Both the position numbers and the translations under genes were made by a program. DNA of 64,000 bases, taken from Cycas panzhihuaensis (taxonomy: Eukaryota; Cycadophyta). The stretch spans positions 68,145,741 to 68,209,740 of the forward strand of contig CM041465.1 in NCBI GenBank assembly GCA_023213395.1. Reading direction: 5' to 3'. Of this stretch, positions 9,437 through 19,855 are shown in pieces (within the stretch, counting starts at the first letter, position 1; every line of letters starts with the position of its first letter). The notes beneath the pieces were generated by a model. The model worked only from the letters and a program-made list of their open reading frames with translations, did not search any database and was not told the DNA's origin.

Positions 9437-10171
9437 GTGTGCCAAAGGTGTCATAGAAAAGGACACTATGCCAAAAATTGCAGAATTACCACCAATAAAC
9501 TACCAAGCTATCAACAGCGCCATGTTGCACATAATGTTAATAATACTTCTTTTGAAGATGCTTTTGGTGGAATGCTATTTGCTCATGCACACCTTCAAAG
9601 AATTGGGACCACTTCATCAAATGTTGTTGATAGATCCACTAAGTATATTGAGGCTCATTGTGGCTTTGCTTATTTACTTTTGCCTTCACCACTTGGAGTT
9701 GCAAATAGTGCCACCTCAAATACTTCATCTTGGATCATGGACACTGGAGCAACACAACATATGACTTGTCATCACCGGTTCTTTCAAGATTTTGACTCTA
9801 AAGTTCATGGTATTGTACACATGGGTAACAAATTATCTCAGCTAGTCGAAGGACTTGGAACTGTTTGCCTGAAACTCCCAAGCCTTCCAGAGTTTACCCT
9901 TGTTGATGTTTTATATATTCCTGCTTTGAAGCAAAACCTGCTCTCCCTGTCCACCCTTGTCTCTCGTGGATTTGATCTGAGTGTAATTGCAAATAATCAA
10001 ACTCTCTGTGTTATTCACCCTCTTTCAAATGCTGTGGTTATAATCAGAATTCTTGATGGCAAACTTTTTCGCCTAACTGGCTCACCATCTTCTAAAGCTA
10101 ACTATGTTGATGATGACTTTGCTTTTATCACAACCTTGACTCCTCAAAAGTTGTCCCAAGCGGCCCTATGA
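9437..10171 (+). CDS. gag-pol: Element E zinc knuckle, protease and GAG-pre-integrase start
   Basis: 244 codons. The zinc knuckle CQRCHRKGHYAKNC is at aa 2-15, the aspartic protease SWIMDTGATQHMT (DTG) at about aa 99-110, and a NLLSLSTLV block near aa 178. The frame is open for the whole protease and ends at a TGA at 10169, where the HARMGHIKIDCL block of the next domain begins. The stated start falls at the knuckle itself; real translation would come from gag upstream. Confidence 0.88.
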   Translation: MCQRCHRKGHYAKNCRITTNKLPSYQQRHVAHNVNNTSFEDAFGGMLFAHAHLQRIGTTSSNVVDRSTKYIEAHCGFAYLLLPSPLGVANSATSNTSSWIMDTGATQHMTCHHRFFQDFDSKVHGIVHMGNKLSQLVEGLGTVCLKLPSLPEFTLVDVLYIPALKQNLLSLSTLVSRGFDLSVIANNQTLCVIHPLSNAVVIIRILDGKLFRLTGSPSSKANYVDDDFAFITTLTPQKLSQAAL

Positions 10172-11059
10172 CATGCTCGTATGGGCCATATCAAAATTGA
10201 CTGTTTAAGAGAACTACATGCCACTCTTCTTGGTATGCCTAGGCTCTCCTCTAAGCCCTTCAAATGCGAAGCATGTATCATTGCCAAATCTCAAAGACAA
10301 CCCTTTCTTTGTAGTTAGTGGAAATCTAGCCAACCTTTGCAACTTGTACACTCAGATATATGCGGTCCTATGCTCATCCCTTCTCTCAAATGGAAGTGGT
10401 ACTATATTGCTTTCATTGATGATTTTACCAAGAAAGTATGGGTTGCTTTTCTTGCAAAGAAAGATGAAGTTTTTTATATGTTTCAAGCTTTCGAGGCCCG
10501 TGTGGAAAATGAATCTGGATTCAAGATCAAAATACTTAGGATTGACAAAGGTGGCGAGTACACCTCCAATGAGTTTGAATCGTACCTATATCAGCATGGG
10601 ATCAAACATCAGATCACTGTTGCAGGTACACCCCAACAAAATGGAGTTGTCGAGCGCATTAATAGGACCATTATGAACATGGCTCATGCTATGGTGGTAT
10701 ATAAGAATGTCCTTGTCTATCTTTGGGCCAAGGCTATCTGGACCGTTGTGTATTGCATCAACGCTATTAGTCCCTCCAAGCTTGGCCCCTCTCCACATGA
10801 AATGTGGTATGGACAAACCCCCTTTATCTCCCACTTCAAACTTTTTGGCTCCATTTGTTATGCTCACATTCTAGAGGAATACAGAAACAAGCTCCAGGAT
10901 AGAGCCCTCAAAGGCATCTTTGTCAGATACTCTATGGACAAAAAGGGGTACAAGGTTTTTCTACCTTCACAGTGCAAAATCATCATCACTGGAGATGTTA
11001 TCTTTGCGGATACTGAAGATCAATTACTCAGACTTGACTCCAAGATGCCTTTATACTAA
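10172..11059 (+). pseudogene. pol: Element E pol: integrase
   Basis: The GAG-pre-integrase block (GHIKIDCLRELHATLLGMP, CEACIIAKSQR) at about 10180-10310 precedes a 240-codon open frame at 10337-11059. The catalytic Asp in LVHSDICGPM, Asp in LRIDKGGEYTS and Glu in NGVVERINRTIMNMA are all present. It ends with the ITGDVIFAD block. A TAG at 10318 separates the two parts. The DDE core looks intact. Confidence 0.9.
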
Positions 11060-11570
11060 TTTAATGATGCTATTGAATTTGGTGTCCAGATTCCAAAATT
11101 TAGGGGGGGAGATGCTCAACAATTGTTCAAAATCTTGGAATCTGACAATAGAGCCCCAGAGGATACAAGCTGTGACTCCTAGCCAATGTGTGCACATCCA
11201 ACACCATCATTTGAGAATACCCAAGTTGACAAAGGCAAAGCCATAGCAGAAGGACCACCTATCTTCTTCAGCATCGTCAACTTCCTTCGTGCCAAACATT
11301 TCACATGATCCTTTTCATGATCAAAATGAAGACCGAGAGGCTGTGGAAATGAAAACATCATTCCCAACTTGAGGTTTTCGTGAAGCTTACCAGCTACACA
11401 AGGACATATGACCAGATGAGGTAGGCAAAACTGGCACTAGAAGTGCCCATAGAGCAAGGATGCATGAATCAGTTTCTGTGGAGCTTGAACCAACATAACT
11501 GCACCTTGCTCTTAATGAAGAGCCCCTAACGTACGAAGAAGCTGTAAAGCGTGCAGCTTGGAGACATGCC
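11060..11570 (+). other. Element E integrase-RT linker, decayed
   Basis: About 500 bases with no long frame. Acidic and Ser-rich codons are scattered over three frames, as in the variable copia linker. The EEPLTYEEAVKRAAWRHAM block, which opens the RT region, is readable just before 11571. Confidence 0.65.
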
Positions 11571-11903
11571 ATGAACGAAGAGTACCAATCTCTTATCAAG
11601 AACGGTACATGGGAGCTTGTTGATCTACCACTTGGAAGAAAGTTAGTTCAAAATAAATGGGTGTTTGAAAACAAGTACAGATCAGATGGCACCCTAGAAA
11701 AACACAAGGCGAGGTTGGTAGCAAAAGGATTCACGCAAAGGGAAGACATCGACTACACTGAAATCTTTGCTCTTACAACCCAGTGGCCTACAATCAGAAC
11801 TCTTATAGCCTTGGATGCTCAACAGGGTTGGAAAATCCACCAACTCGATGTTAAGACCGCATTTCTCACTGGGGACGTTAAAGAAGAAATTTACATGGCT
11901 TAG
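11571..11903 (+). pseudogene. pol: Element E pol: RT N-terminal part
   Basis: 110 codons with [35 protein letters not shown] and DVKTAFLTGDVKEEIYMA. The frame is closed by TAG at 11901, in the family motif MAQPEGY, so CAG has become TAG. It continues in frame at once with PEGYE. Confidence 0.9.
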
Positions 11904-13061
11904 CCAGAAGGATACGAGATTGCCGGTCAGGAGCATAAGGTTTGTAGTGTCAAAAAGTCCTTGTACGGCCTAAAACAAGCCCCTCGTGCTTGGTTTACCA
12001 AGTTGTCTAAAAGAATGAGGCAACTTGGATATGAGGTTTGTGACTATCAAGATATTGATGCAATACTATTCATCAACCGCCAAAATGATAAAGTCACTTA
12101 CCTCTTAATCTTTGTGAATGATATGCTAATAACGGGGAATAGTGAACAGGTAATCACCAAGAAGGACCTTGCTAAAACTTTTGAATTGTCTAACCTCAGG
12201 TTGATGAAATATTACTTGAGAATTGAAGTAACTCAAAAGAATGGCAAAATCTTTCTCTCCCAAGAAAAATACATCAACAATCTTCTGTCAAAGTTTCAGT
12301 TGGAAGGTGCTCGACCAATAGCTACACCTATGGAACCTAATGTTAAACTCTCAGCTGATGCTGACACTAGGGAGGCATACGCAACACTCTATAGGCAACT
12401 TGTAGGTAGTCTCATCTATCCTACCAACACAAGGCCAGATATTGCACATTTTGTTGGCATTCTTGCAAGATTCATGACAAATCCTAAGAAGAATTACTGG
12501 CAAGCTGCAATACGAGTTTTGAGGTATTTGAAGACGACCAACAAATATGGTCTATTGTATGAACTCAATGTAGAATTTAAACTTTATGCATACACAGACT
12601 TAGACTTTGCCAGAGATAAAAACACAAGAAGATCTACGTCTGGGTATGTAACATTTGTTGGAATAGCACCAATATCATGGAGATTCGGACGGTCGAAGAT
12701 AGTTGCAGACTTAACTGTCGAAGCTGAATATATTGTTGTTTCTGAGACAAGCAAGGAGGTGATATGGCTTAGAAAATTGTTGAATATATTAAATGCCATC
12801 CAAACAAGTTCTACTAGCTTACATGTAGATAATCTATTTACAATCCAAATAGTTAAAAATCCTGTATTTCACGATCATACCAAACATATAAGTACGAAAG
12901 TCCACAGGATTAGAGAACTAGTTCATGATGGCACAATTCAACTGGAGTATTGCCCCACAACAGATCAAGTGGTCGATATCTTTACCAAAGCACTGAAGAG
13001 GGTGAACTTTGAACAGTTTCAAAGCAACTCGGCCTTAGGGCCTCCATTTCTGACTGATTGA
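11904..13061 (+). pseudogene. pol: Element E pol: RT C-terminal part and RNase H
   Basis: The open frame 11961-13061 (366 codons) starts [12 protein letters not shown]. The RT active site reads FVND (12111-12122) where active copia enzymes have YVDD, so the first catalytic Asp is Asn. RNase H follows: DLDFARDKNTRRSTSGY, the SKEVIWLRKLL block, HVDN and the DHTKHISTKVHRIREL block, ending in VVDIFTKALK. Despite its length the RT cannot be active. Confidence 0.9.
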
Positions 13062-13475
13062 AGGAGATGACAATAGGACCATTATACTGTGTCTCATTGT
13101 GAAAATCCCTTGTGGGCGTGGAAGGACAAGAGTAAGTCTCCGCTCTATCCCATTCGTGAAAACCCCTTGTGGGCGAGAAAGGATAAGGGTTGTATCATTT
13201 TGGAAAATTGGAACATGTGAAAACCCGAAAAGGCATGGGGGATGACCAAATGGTATATGGAGACTCAGTAGATTTCAGCTACAAAATTCATTATACTGAT
13301 TGGCTATCTGGCTTCATTTAAAGAGCCGCCTGCGCCAAGTTAGTAGATTAGAAAATCTGTGGGTTTTCTTTCCCATGAGGGTTTCCCACAAAAGTGTCAT
13401 AATAGTTTCCTTCGTAAGAGGCTCAAATGAAGACCTCATAGGATAGAATAAAATAGGATGAAATGACCTTCACCA
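13062..13475 (+). other. Element E 3' tail with short repeats
   Basis: Non-coding tail between RNase H and polypurine tract. GTGAAAATCCCTTGTGGGCG at about 13099-13118 recurs as GTGAAAACCCCTTGTGGGCG near 13157, with a third partial copy GTGAAAACCC at about 13218. No frame is seen. Confidence 0.8.
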
Positions 13476-13476
13476 T

Positions 13477-13488
13477 TAAGGGGGAGAT
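13477..13488 (+). other. Element E polypurine tract
   Basis: AAGGGGGAGA just before the 3' LTR. Confidence 0.8.
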
Positions 13489-13786
13489 TTAAATGGGTTA
13501 ATGTCACAAGGTCATTATATTAGTTGATTATTTCTAAAATGGGTCTTAAGTAAATTTTAAATTAGATCACTGAAGTGAAATGCACTTTCATGTGCATTGT
13601 GTTTAATTTCATTTCACCTAACTCTAATGCTTCCTCTCTCAATATAAAAGTAAAAGCTTAATGGAGGAGGCTCATTCTTACCTCCCCATTTTGTGAGAGC
13701 TACTCTCTTTCTCTCAAGTCTCTCTTGCTCCCATGTTTGCCTTTGTGTTTAGTGCATGGAGATGAAGGATAGATCCACTCTTTTCA
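13489..13786 (+). repeat. Element E 3' LTR
   Basis: 298 bases, matching 7632-7929. The first bases read TTAAATGGG (TG lost), the end CTCTTTTCA is kept. Confidence 0.92.
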
Positions 13787-14003
13787 TACGTAACACAAGT
13801 TTTCCACTTGTAATAGTAAATCAAACTAATATAACAAAATGTAGCTGCCTAGCAGAGTTATCTATTTTTGAAGAGAATGCAGGAAAGAAAAATAATAGGA
13901 AATGCAAAACTTGAAAAGGGGAAGTTTTGTATCTTCACCAGAAAAAAAGGCGGAAAAAATTTCCTAAATTTCTGGATCTCTCCCACTTACTTTAGGTTCG
14001 ACT

Positions 14004-14359
14004 GCTTTGATACCACTTGAAATCAACTTTGTTCTAATAATTGCCAAATCTTCCAATAAAAGTTGAATCTCCACAAGAAAGTTGTACAAGCAAAAGCACA
14101 AGATCACTTTGTATTGTTGGGCCAATTCGAAGGGGCAACCTCCAATCCACAATATCTTAAATGCTCAAAGGTGTCCTTTACAAGAGTGGAGTGTACATAT
14201 ATATAAGGCTACTAAGGCCACTCATCTCTCTTGACTAATGCATGTGGGACAATTACAATAAGAGACTAGTGAAGAGGAAGAAGGAGAAGAAGAAGAAGAT
14301 ACATTGAAGAGAACAGAGTAAGAAGGTAGATGTATTGAAAGGGGGTTGGGTACATAACA
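14004..14359 (-). repeat. Probable minus-strand copia 5' LTR with primer site
   Basis: On the minus strand, TGTTATGTACCC (14359) to GATTTCA (14018) is followed after two bases by TGGTATCAAAGC (14015-14004), one change from the initiator-Met site. A TATATATA box is near 14196-14203. The interior would run left into 13787-14003, where E has inserted and no coding is visible. There is no second copy in the window, so it may be a remnant. Confidence 0.45.
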
Positions 14360-15369
14360 ATTCAAGTAAGTTGGACTTTAATTTGAAAGTGCTCAGTAGT
14401 ATTTGGCACTAAAAATCAATAATTGACATCAAAAAAATTCATTTTCCCTACCTATGGGTGAGATTGCATCCATATAAGGTGGTTTTCTTTTGTAAAGAGG
14501 TTGTTGGGTAGTATTTGAGATTGTATGAAGGAATTTTTTCATGTGTGTTGATTGATGTTGGAGTTGGGCAACATTGTGAAGCTTGCAACCCTATTTTGTT
14601 TTCATTTCGAGTATATTTTGCTTGGAGAAGGCCAAAATTTGCTTGTGCATGTCAATAATGCTGTATGGCTAAGTTTTCATAGTTAGGAAAGGAGTTTGTA
14701 AGTCGTAGGGAGTTCGGTTCTCTTTGCGTTGGTTGCAACCATTCACACAGCAGTCGCGCCTTTGAAATCATGTCTTTTGAAGTCAAAAAATGTATTATGA
14801 GGAATATTTGATATATACTAAGGTTTTTCAACCTTAATCCCTCCTTAATATTTGTTTGTGAATGATTTGGAGCATGTGGGTTAAGTGAAAAGATACACAG
14901 GAATAATGGACAACCACCAACCAAGTAATATGTCCTTTGGAATATTCCTGTATAAATTGAAGTTTATAACCTTTGGAAAACCCCATTGATATGAAGTCTT
15001 ATGTATACAATATCTTATATTGAGTGTTTTAAAATCAAATCTAGAGATCATTGAAGCCAATTTTGATCCAAATCTGACTTGCATGTTGTACCAACCATTG
15101 CTGCATTGAAAATTCCCCTTTTTTGAAGCATTTTTAAGGATTTTAAGTAATTTTCGAAGTTATTTAAGCAATTGGAGAACCATCTTGAGTCCCAGTGCTA
15201 TTGTGTTGATTGTTGGTGAGTGGTTTTTGGTTTGCATAACCATTAATTTGAGTGCCCTGGCATATGTGCTTGTGAAGAAGAAAAATGTAGTGAAGTTGGT
15301 GGTGTTTAAAGGACTATAGGTCTAGCAGTATGGTGTTATTGACTTTGTTTTAAAGCCTATTTTTTGAGA
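14360..15369. other. Unassigned stretch before element C
   Basis: About 1 kb with no frame, LTR or repeat I can identify. It should contain the 5' LTR and leader of C if C were whole. I find no match here to the C LTR at 37435-37774, so C is probably truncated at its 5' side. Confidence 0.55.
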
Positions 15370-15638
15370 ATGGACAAATTAATGCCTAAAGTCATCTTTA
15401 ATGGTAATAACTTCAGCAAGTGGACGGCTAATATGGAGTTCATAGTTATAGTAAACCAAATTTGGGCAATAGCAAAGGCGAAAGTGAACGCAATTTTGCT
15501 TGATTATAAAGAACGTGTTCGTATTCAGGAGAAGTAGTTCATGGCGGTTGCATTGTTGAAACTGTCACTAGCAGTAGACTAGAGAGCGGTGGTTTATAAC
15601 CTTGACCAACCAGATAAAATTTGGACAAAGTTGTGTGA
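15370..15638 (+). pseudogene. gag: Element C gag, 5' portion
   Basis: From ATG at 15370: VIFNGNNFSKWTANMEF, an early copia Gag block, with LLKLSLAV and NLDQPDKIWTKL further on. TAG codons at about 15535 and 15580 break it. It ends at the TGTGA target site of B. Confidence 0.8.
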
Positions 15639-15749
15639 TGTTAAACCTTATGTTTTACCTTATGTTTATATGTTAAGCTTATGTACTTTCTATTTATGTA
15701 TTATGTGTGCACTTTAATGCTTATGTGCACTTTTGTACTTTAGGGGTGA

Positions 15750-15771
15750 CTTTATCACTTAAGTGATAAAG
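15750..15771 (+). promoter_or_regulatory. Perfect 22-base palindrome in B 5' LTR
   Basis: CTTTATCACTT followed directly by its reverse complement. The same palindrome is at 33173-33194, and an imperfect one in A at 624-644. Confidence 0.8.
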
Positions 15772-15901
15772 TACACACCCACTTTATGACTAGTGACACA
15801 ACGTTGCCACTTATGTAACTTGAGGGTCAAATGACCCCATTGCATCTTTGCTCACACAAGAGCTTCCAAAAGGACACATGTCAATCATCCAAGGCATGTA
15901 T

Positions 15902-15933
15902 CTTGGATGTTTGACACTTGTCAAACATCCAAG
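15902..15933 (+). promoter_or_regulatory. Perfect inverted repeat upstream of TATA in B 5' LTR
   Basis: CTTGGATGTTTGACA, CT, TGTCAAACATCCAAG: 15-base perfect arms with a 2-base spacer. TATATAA at 15957-15963 is 23 bases downstream. Two inverted TTGAC cores (the WRKY W-box core) are included. A and K keep the structure. Confidence 0.8.
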
Positions 15934-16195
15934 GCCTTAGGTCTCTCATCTCACTCTATATAATGAGACCTATTCCTCATTGTTGCTCATTCAAGAGTTG
16001 GAGCTCATTGTTATTCTATCAGTTTGCTAATCAAGCTGAAGGCATTATTTGGTTGTTGGACTAATTCCAACACCTCATCTTTGGTATTGTGATCTTGCTC
16101 CTATTTCTCTTTGAGTCCTTTGAATTCTTTGAAGTTCTTTGTTGCTTATGCTTAATGCATTTATTGGTATTGTGCTTTTGTTAAAGATCTTGGAC

Positions 16196-16200
16196 CTATG
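16196..16200 (+). other. Target site duplication of G (left copy)
   Basis: CTATG, repeated at 26575-26579 where the B LTR resumes with CTATGTGGCC, as in the intact LTR at 33615. Confidence 0.95.
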
Positions 16201-17004
16201 TGTTGGCATTAAAATTGACTCAATGGCTGTGTGAGGACCAGAGGTAGGTCAGAGAACCCGAGTTGTGCAGGTACGGACCGTACGGAGGTACGCACAAGGC
16301 AAAAGCGAAAAACGAGCCGTTCGTACGATGACAAAGTGCGTACTGAACGGCACGCATGACAGAATGTACCGCGGCGAGCGGAATCAAGCGGCGTGCGCAT
16401 GACTCGGGACCAAAGGGACGGTGAGAACAGGACGGAGGTGTCGCACGTCACCCAAAGGAATAATTAATTAAGAACAAACAAAGTGATTAAGTGAAGAGGT
16501 GCGATTAATTGAAGAGGTACGCATGATCGAGGTACGGTTATGATGATACCATAACCCTTGACCAAAAGGTACCAACAGGAGTACTTAAGGAGGTACGCAT
16601 GATTCACTGTTTAGGGTGAGAGCCGGATATCAAGGGTAGCATGCAAATGAGACAAGACGCATGACGGTAGGATTGGAGCATGGATATGTGATAAGTACCA
16701 TCTGGTACGCATATGTACAAAAGGGCAGATCTTCTTTGGAATGTTCAGAATGCATTCCGCCTTGTGTAATTGAACTGCTGAATTAATAAAAGAAAGAGTT
16801 ACGTGGAAATTGGTGTATTCTTGGTGTGTGATGATGATTCTTGTCAAGTATGTATTGATTTACATCACTTTGTACCATTCTGTGAATTTTATATGGAATG
16901 TATATGGAATGTATAACCATGTTGACATGTCCTAAAACTAGACTATATAGCATGTAACCTTGACAAGTGCCGATTCCACAAGGCGTGGAATCTATAAGTC
17001 AACA
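16201..17004 (+). repeat. Element G 5' LTR, GTAC-rich
   Basis: From TGTTGGCATT to ATAAGTCAACA. It holds 15 GTAC tetramers in 804 bases by eye, about five times the chance rate, many as GGTACGC or GGTACGG. Confidence 0.93.
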
Positions 17005-17005
17005 T

Positions 17006-17018
17006 TGGTTCCGCTGCC
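17006..17018 (+). other. Element G primer binding site
   Basis: TGGTTCCGCTGCC, one base after the LTR. H has TGGTTCCGTTGCC in the same place. It is not the initiator-Met type; I cannot name the tRNA. Confidence 0.7.
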
Positions 17019-17142
17019 TCGTCCATTGAGGAGGGACAGGCCTAGGGGTCTCAAGAGGAAAAAGAATGTGTAAAGGCGGAGGACCACAGGCCGCCAGTGA
17101 TGGCGGGGTCAGAACTAAAGCCACCGTGACCTGGGAACTTCA

Positions 17143-18300
17143 ATGCCACCTAAAAGGCCTTCAAGGTCGGAAGAGCCCTGAAGGATACTTCACCTAAGGA
17201 AAAGGAGACTAGTAGACAAAGGGCCGAGATGGTCAAAGAAGCAAAACTCGGAAGAGGCGAGGAGGTTAAGTTCGCAAAACAACGAGACTAAGGGGATCCG
17301 TTGAAGGATCCGAGGCAAGTGGAGCCCAGACACCTCGGGAAGAGGAAATCAATGGCGAGCATGGTATTGACACCGACCCCAATTAGAGATGATTTGTTTA
17401 GCTTGAGATTGAAGGAAGCCATCGGTGGATGAAAACATAAAGAGATCCTAACGAGAGGAAGTATACCAATGGAGGACATTTCGAAGGACCTAGGTGACAG
17501 TGATAAGAAGGCGGAGGAAGGTCCCTCGGCATATTGGGAAAATAAGCTAACGAGACAATTTGTTTGAAGATTCGACGGAAGGGGATCGGATCAATCTTAC
17601 ATTACGGTAACACCATTAACGATACAAGTTCCAGGTGTAGTGGAACCAATACACATAAAAACTCCATTCAAAAATCCGTTGTTTGGAAAGGATAGTGCAG
17701 CGGTAGTTACTCCCAGTGCATCCCCAAAGGACGAAGGAGGGGAAAGATCACCACCAGGTGGGGGAAAGTTGCAATCTCCCAAAATGGACGATTCTGAGAC
17801 TTTGGGAAACTAACCTTTAATGATACTTCAGACGCAGCAGAGCATGTGTATTTGTTTCAAAACCTTATTGATGTCAAAAAGATTACGGATGAAGATGAAA
17901 TAAAAGCACGCTTCGCTTGTACCTTTGAGAGGAGTACCCTTGGCTTGGTACAAGGAAATAAACAAAATGAGCCATGGGGAAGATTAAGAAAGCGTTTGAG
18001 GAGAGATTTCAAAAGTTTCGAGTAATGAAGCATGGAAATCGCATTGCGAGAAATCGAGGCAGAGGTCGGGAATCGTCCTAACTTACATTAGCCGAATGAA
18101 GATTATTGCGCAAGTATGATCAGCAGGGCGATCACGCATCATAACATGAAGAATTACTTCGTGGGAGGGTGAATGAGAAGTTGCGAGCTATGATGCATGC
18201 TCATCCGCTAAAGTCATTCAAGAATGCCTGTGATCCGCATTAGATTTCGAGATGGAAATGGATGCCCAAGCAGGGGGACAAGATTCCTTGCTGTAAGATT
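17143..18300 (+). pseudogene. gag: Element G gag, capsid region, heavily frameshifted
   Basis: From ATG at 17143 (MPPKRPSRSEE, as in H at 54050) through the capsid core at about 17890-18020, where over shifting frames one reads ARFACT, PLAWYKEI and KKAFEERF, to MHAHPLKSFKN at about 18196. Compared with H, many losses of one to a dozen bases break the frame. No translation over more than about 30 codons is possible. Confidence 0.8.
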
Positions 18301-18439
18301 GCAAGATGAGATCAGAGTGAAATGTAATCAAGATAATCGACCCTTCCGCTGTAGGGGTAGCGGAAGAGGAATCAATTGGAGGCACCGAGGAAAGAGGTAG
18401 CCCGATTGAAAATCGAAATAATCGGGAAGGAGAAGAGAC

Positions 18440-18845
18440 ACCAAGAAGAAAGAGCACAGGAAGGGTGACTAAGTGGTGTCATATTTAGAAGAAAACTCAC
18501 ATACCACTCGGAATGTGAGTTGAATTTAAAAAGCAAGGCGCACCAACAAGAGAAGTGGTGCCACATATGTGAGGTTGATACCCACACAACTAGGGATTGT
18601 TTCTACACCTGTGGGAAAAGCCTTCAGAGGTCGAGGTGGGAAGAGGCAACCCACCTCGGGCGTGTATACAACGAGGGCGCACGAGCCCTCGAGGAAGAAA
18701 CAAATGATGGGAAGATGCCTCATCTCGCCTCTGTTCGGACATCGGAAGTCCGAATGTCCGATGAGTTAGAATACGAACAAAAGCCGTCAGATAGGGTAAA
18801 TGTGGGCCCAAGCGACCACAAAGCAGGAAGATTGCAAGGGTAAAG
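18440..18845 (+). pseudogene. gag: Element G zinc knuckles
   Basis: The open stretch 18520-18843 contains WCHICEVDTHTTRDC, a CCHC knuckle; further knuckles (CLISPLFGHRKSEC in another frame, and a CGPSDHK remnant) match the four of H. An Arg/Gly region sits between them. Confidence 0.8.
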
Positions 18846-19099
18846 CGAAGGCAACTAATCTAATGACGATTGTGCGGAAACGAAGAATGTGAAATTACAA
18901 AATAAGCAGAAGAGAAAGTGGATGAAGGATATCCAAACCCCCAATGTAAATGGATCGATATAAACAAGCGAAACAAGTGTTGGATGGGTTAGTTCGGATG
19001 AAAATATACTACCAATGAGTAAACCGAAACAAAAATGTTTATGTTCGGAAAAACAAACCAAAAGAGCCGGAAAAACTACCGGAGGAATCGGCGACAAAA

Positions 19100-19700
19100 C
19101 CCCAAATGGTGCAAATGGAGGAGTTATTTAAAGGATTACCACCAAGATATTCCCGAATGTTGTTCTTGATGGAGAATCTAGTGAAGCGATTCGATTGACT
19201 ATTCCTCTGTCTCAGGTTATTGATTGGATTAAAGGAGGTGTGTTGCAAAGAGGAATTACCAAAAGTTTGAAACAAGTTATACCATCGTTTGACATGGATC
19301 CAATGGTAACCATGTCCGTATTGGGAGAAACATTTCCTCGAGTCATTGTGGATGGAGGTGCAGTGGTAAATGTGTTACCAGCTGCAACATGGCGTAAATT
19401 TGGAAGCCCGTCGGAGGCGGCAACCTACTCGTGAAGTTGGCCAATGAGTTCTTGAGTACGACCCATGGGTAGATTGGCCAATATAAAAGTAGACGTGGCG
19501 GGGATAGTGGTAAGAGTTGACTTCACGATAGTGGAAGCGGAAAAAGGAACCACCCCTACCCAATAAGTTATTAGGAAGGCCATGGTTATACAAAACACAA
19601 TGCCTTGAATTGGGAAAAGGTAACCTTCACTTTATCGACAAAGAACAACAAAGTAGTGCTACCAATGCCGGAAGAAGTTCGATTGAAGTAATCCCGCACG
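19100..19700 (+). pseudogene. pol: Element G protease
   Basis: The open frame 19195-19434 carries PMVTMSVLGETFPRVIVDGG, then AVVNVLPAATW, a retropepsin-like site with DGG in place of D-S/T-G, as in H. Frame breaks follow near the LLGRPWLYKTQCL block at about 19570-19605. Confidence 0.82.
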
Positions 19701-19855
19701 AAGGATCCGACAACAAGAATCAAAGACAACATTTTCTTCCAATGAGGAAGAACACATCTTTCACATGACAAGAGCCCACCACGTCAAAGCGAGATCGGCA
19801 TGAAGAACCAACGGATCTCGAAGAAATATACAACTCTTCGGATGACGAACACGGT

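Larger units (their letters stand above)
7632..13786 (+). mobile_element. Element E: full-length Ty1/copia retrotransposon
   Basis: A complete plus-strand copia element, 6.2 kb, with 298-base LTRs, primer site, gag, protease, integrase, RT, RNase H and polypurine tract. LTRs differ at about 16 of 298 positions by eye (about 5 percent), so it is older than D and B. Flanks TACCT (7627-7631) and TACGT (13787-13791) fit a target duplication with one later change. Only 35 bases separate it from D. Confidence 0.93.
15639..16200 (+). repeat. Element B 5' LTR, first part
   Basis: TGTTAAACC start and almost identical to 33062-33620. It is cut at 16200 by G; the last 22 bases resume at 26580. Confidence 0.95.

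Noticed and set aside
14275-14301. GAA-rich tract as a coding repeat
   Set aside because: Short purine run inside a probable LTR, no open frame of note.
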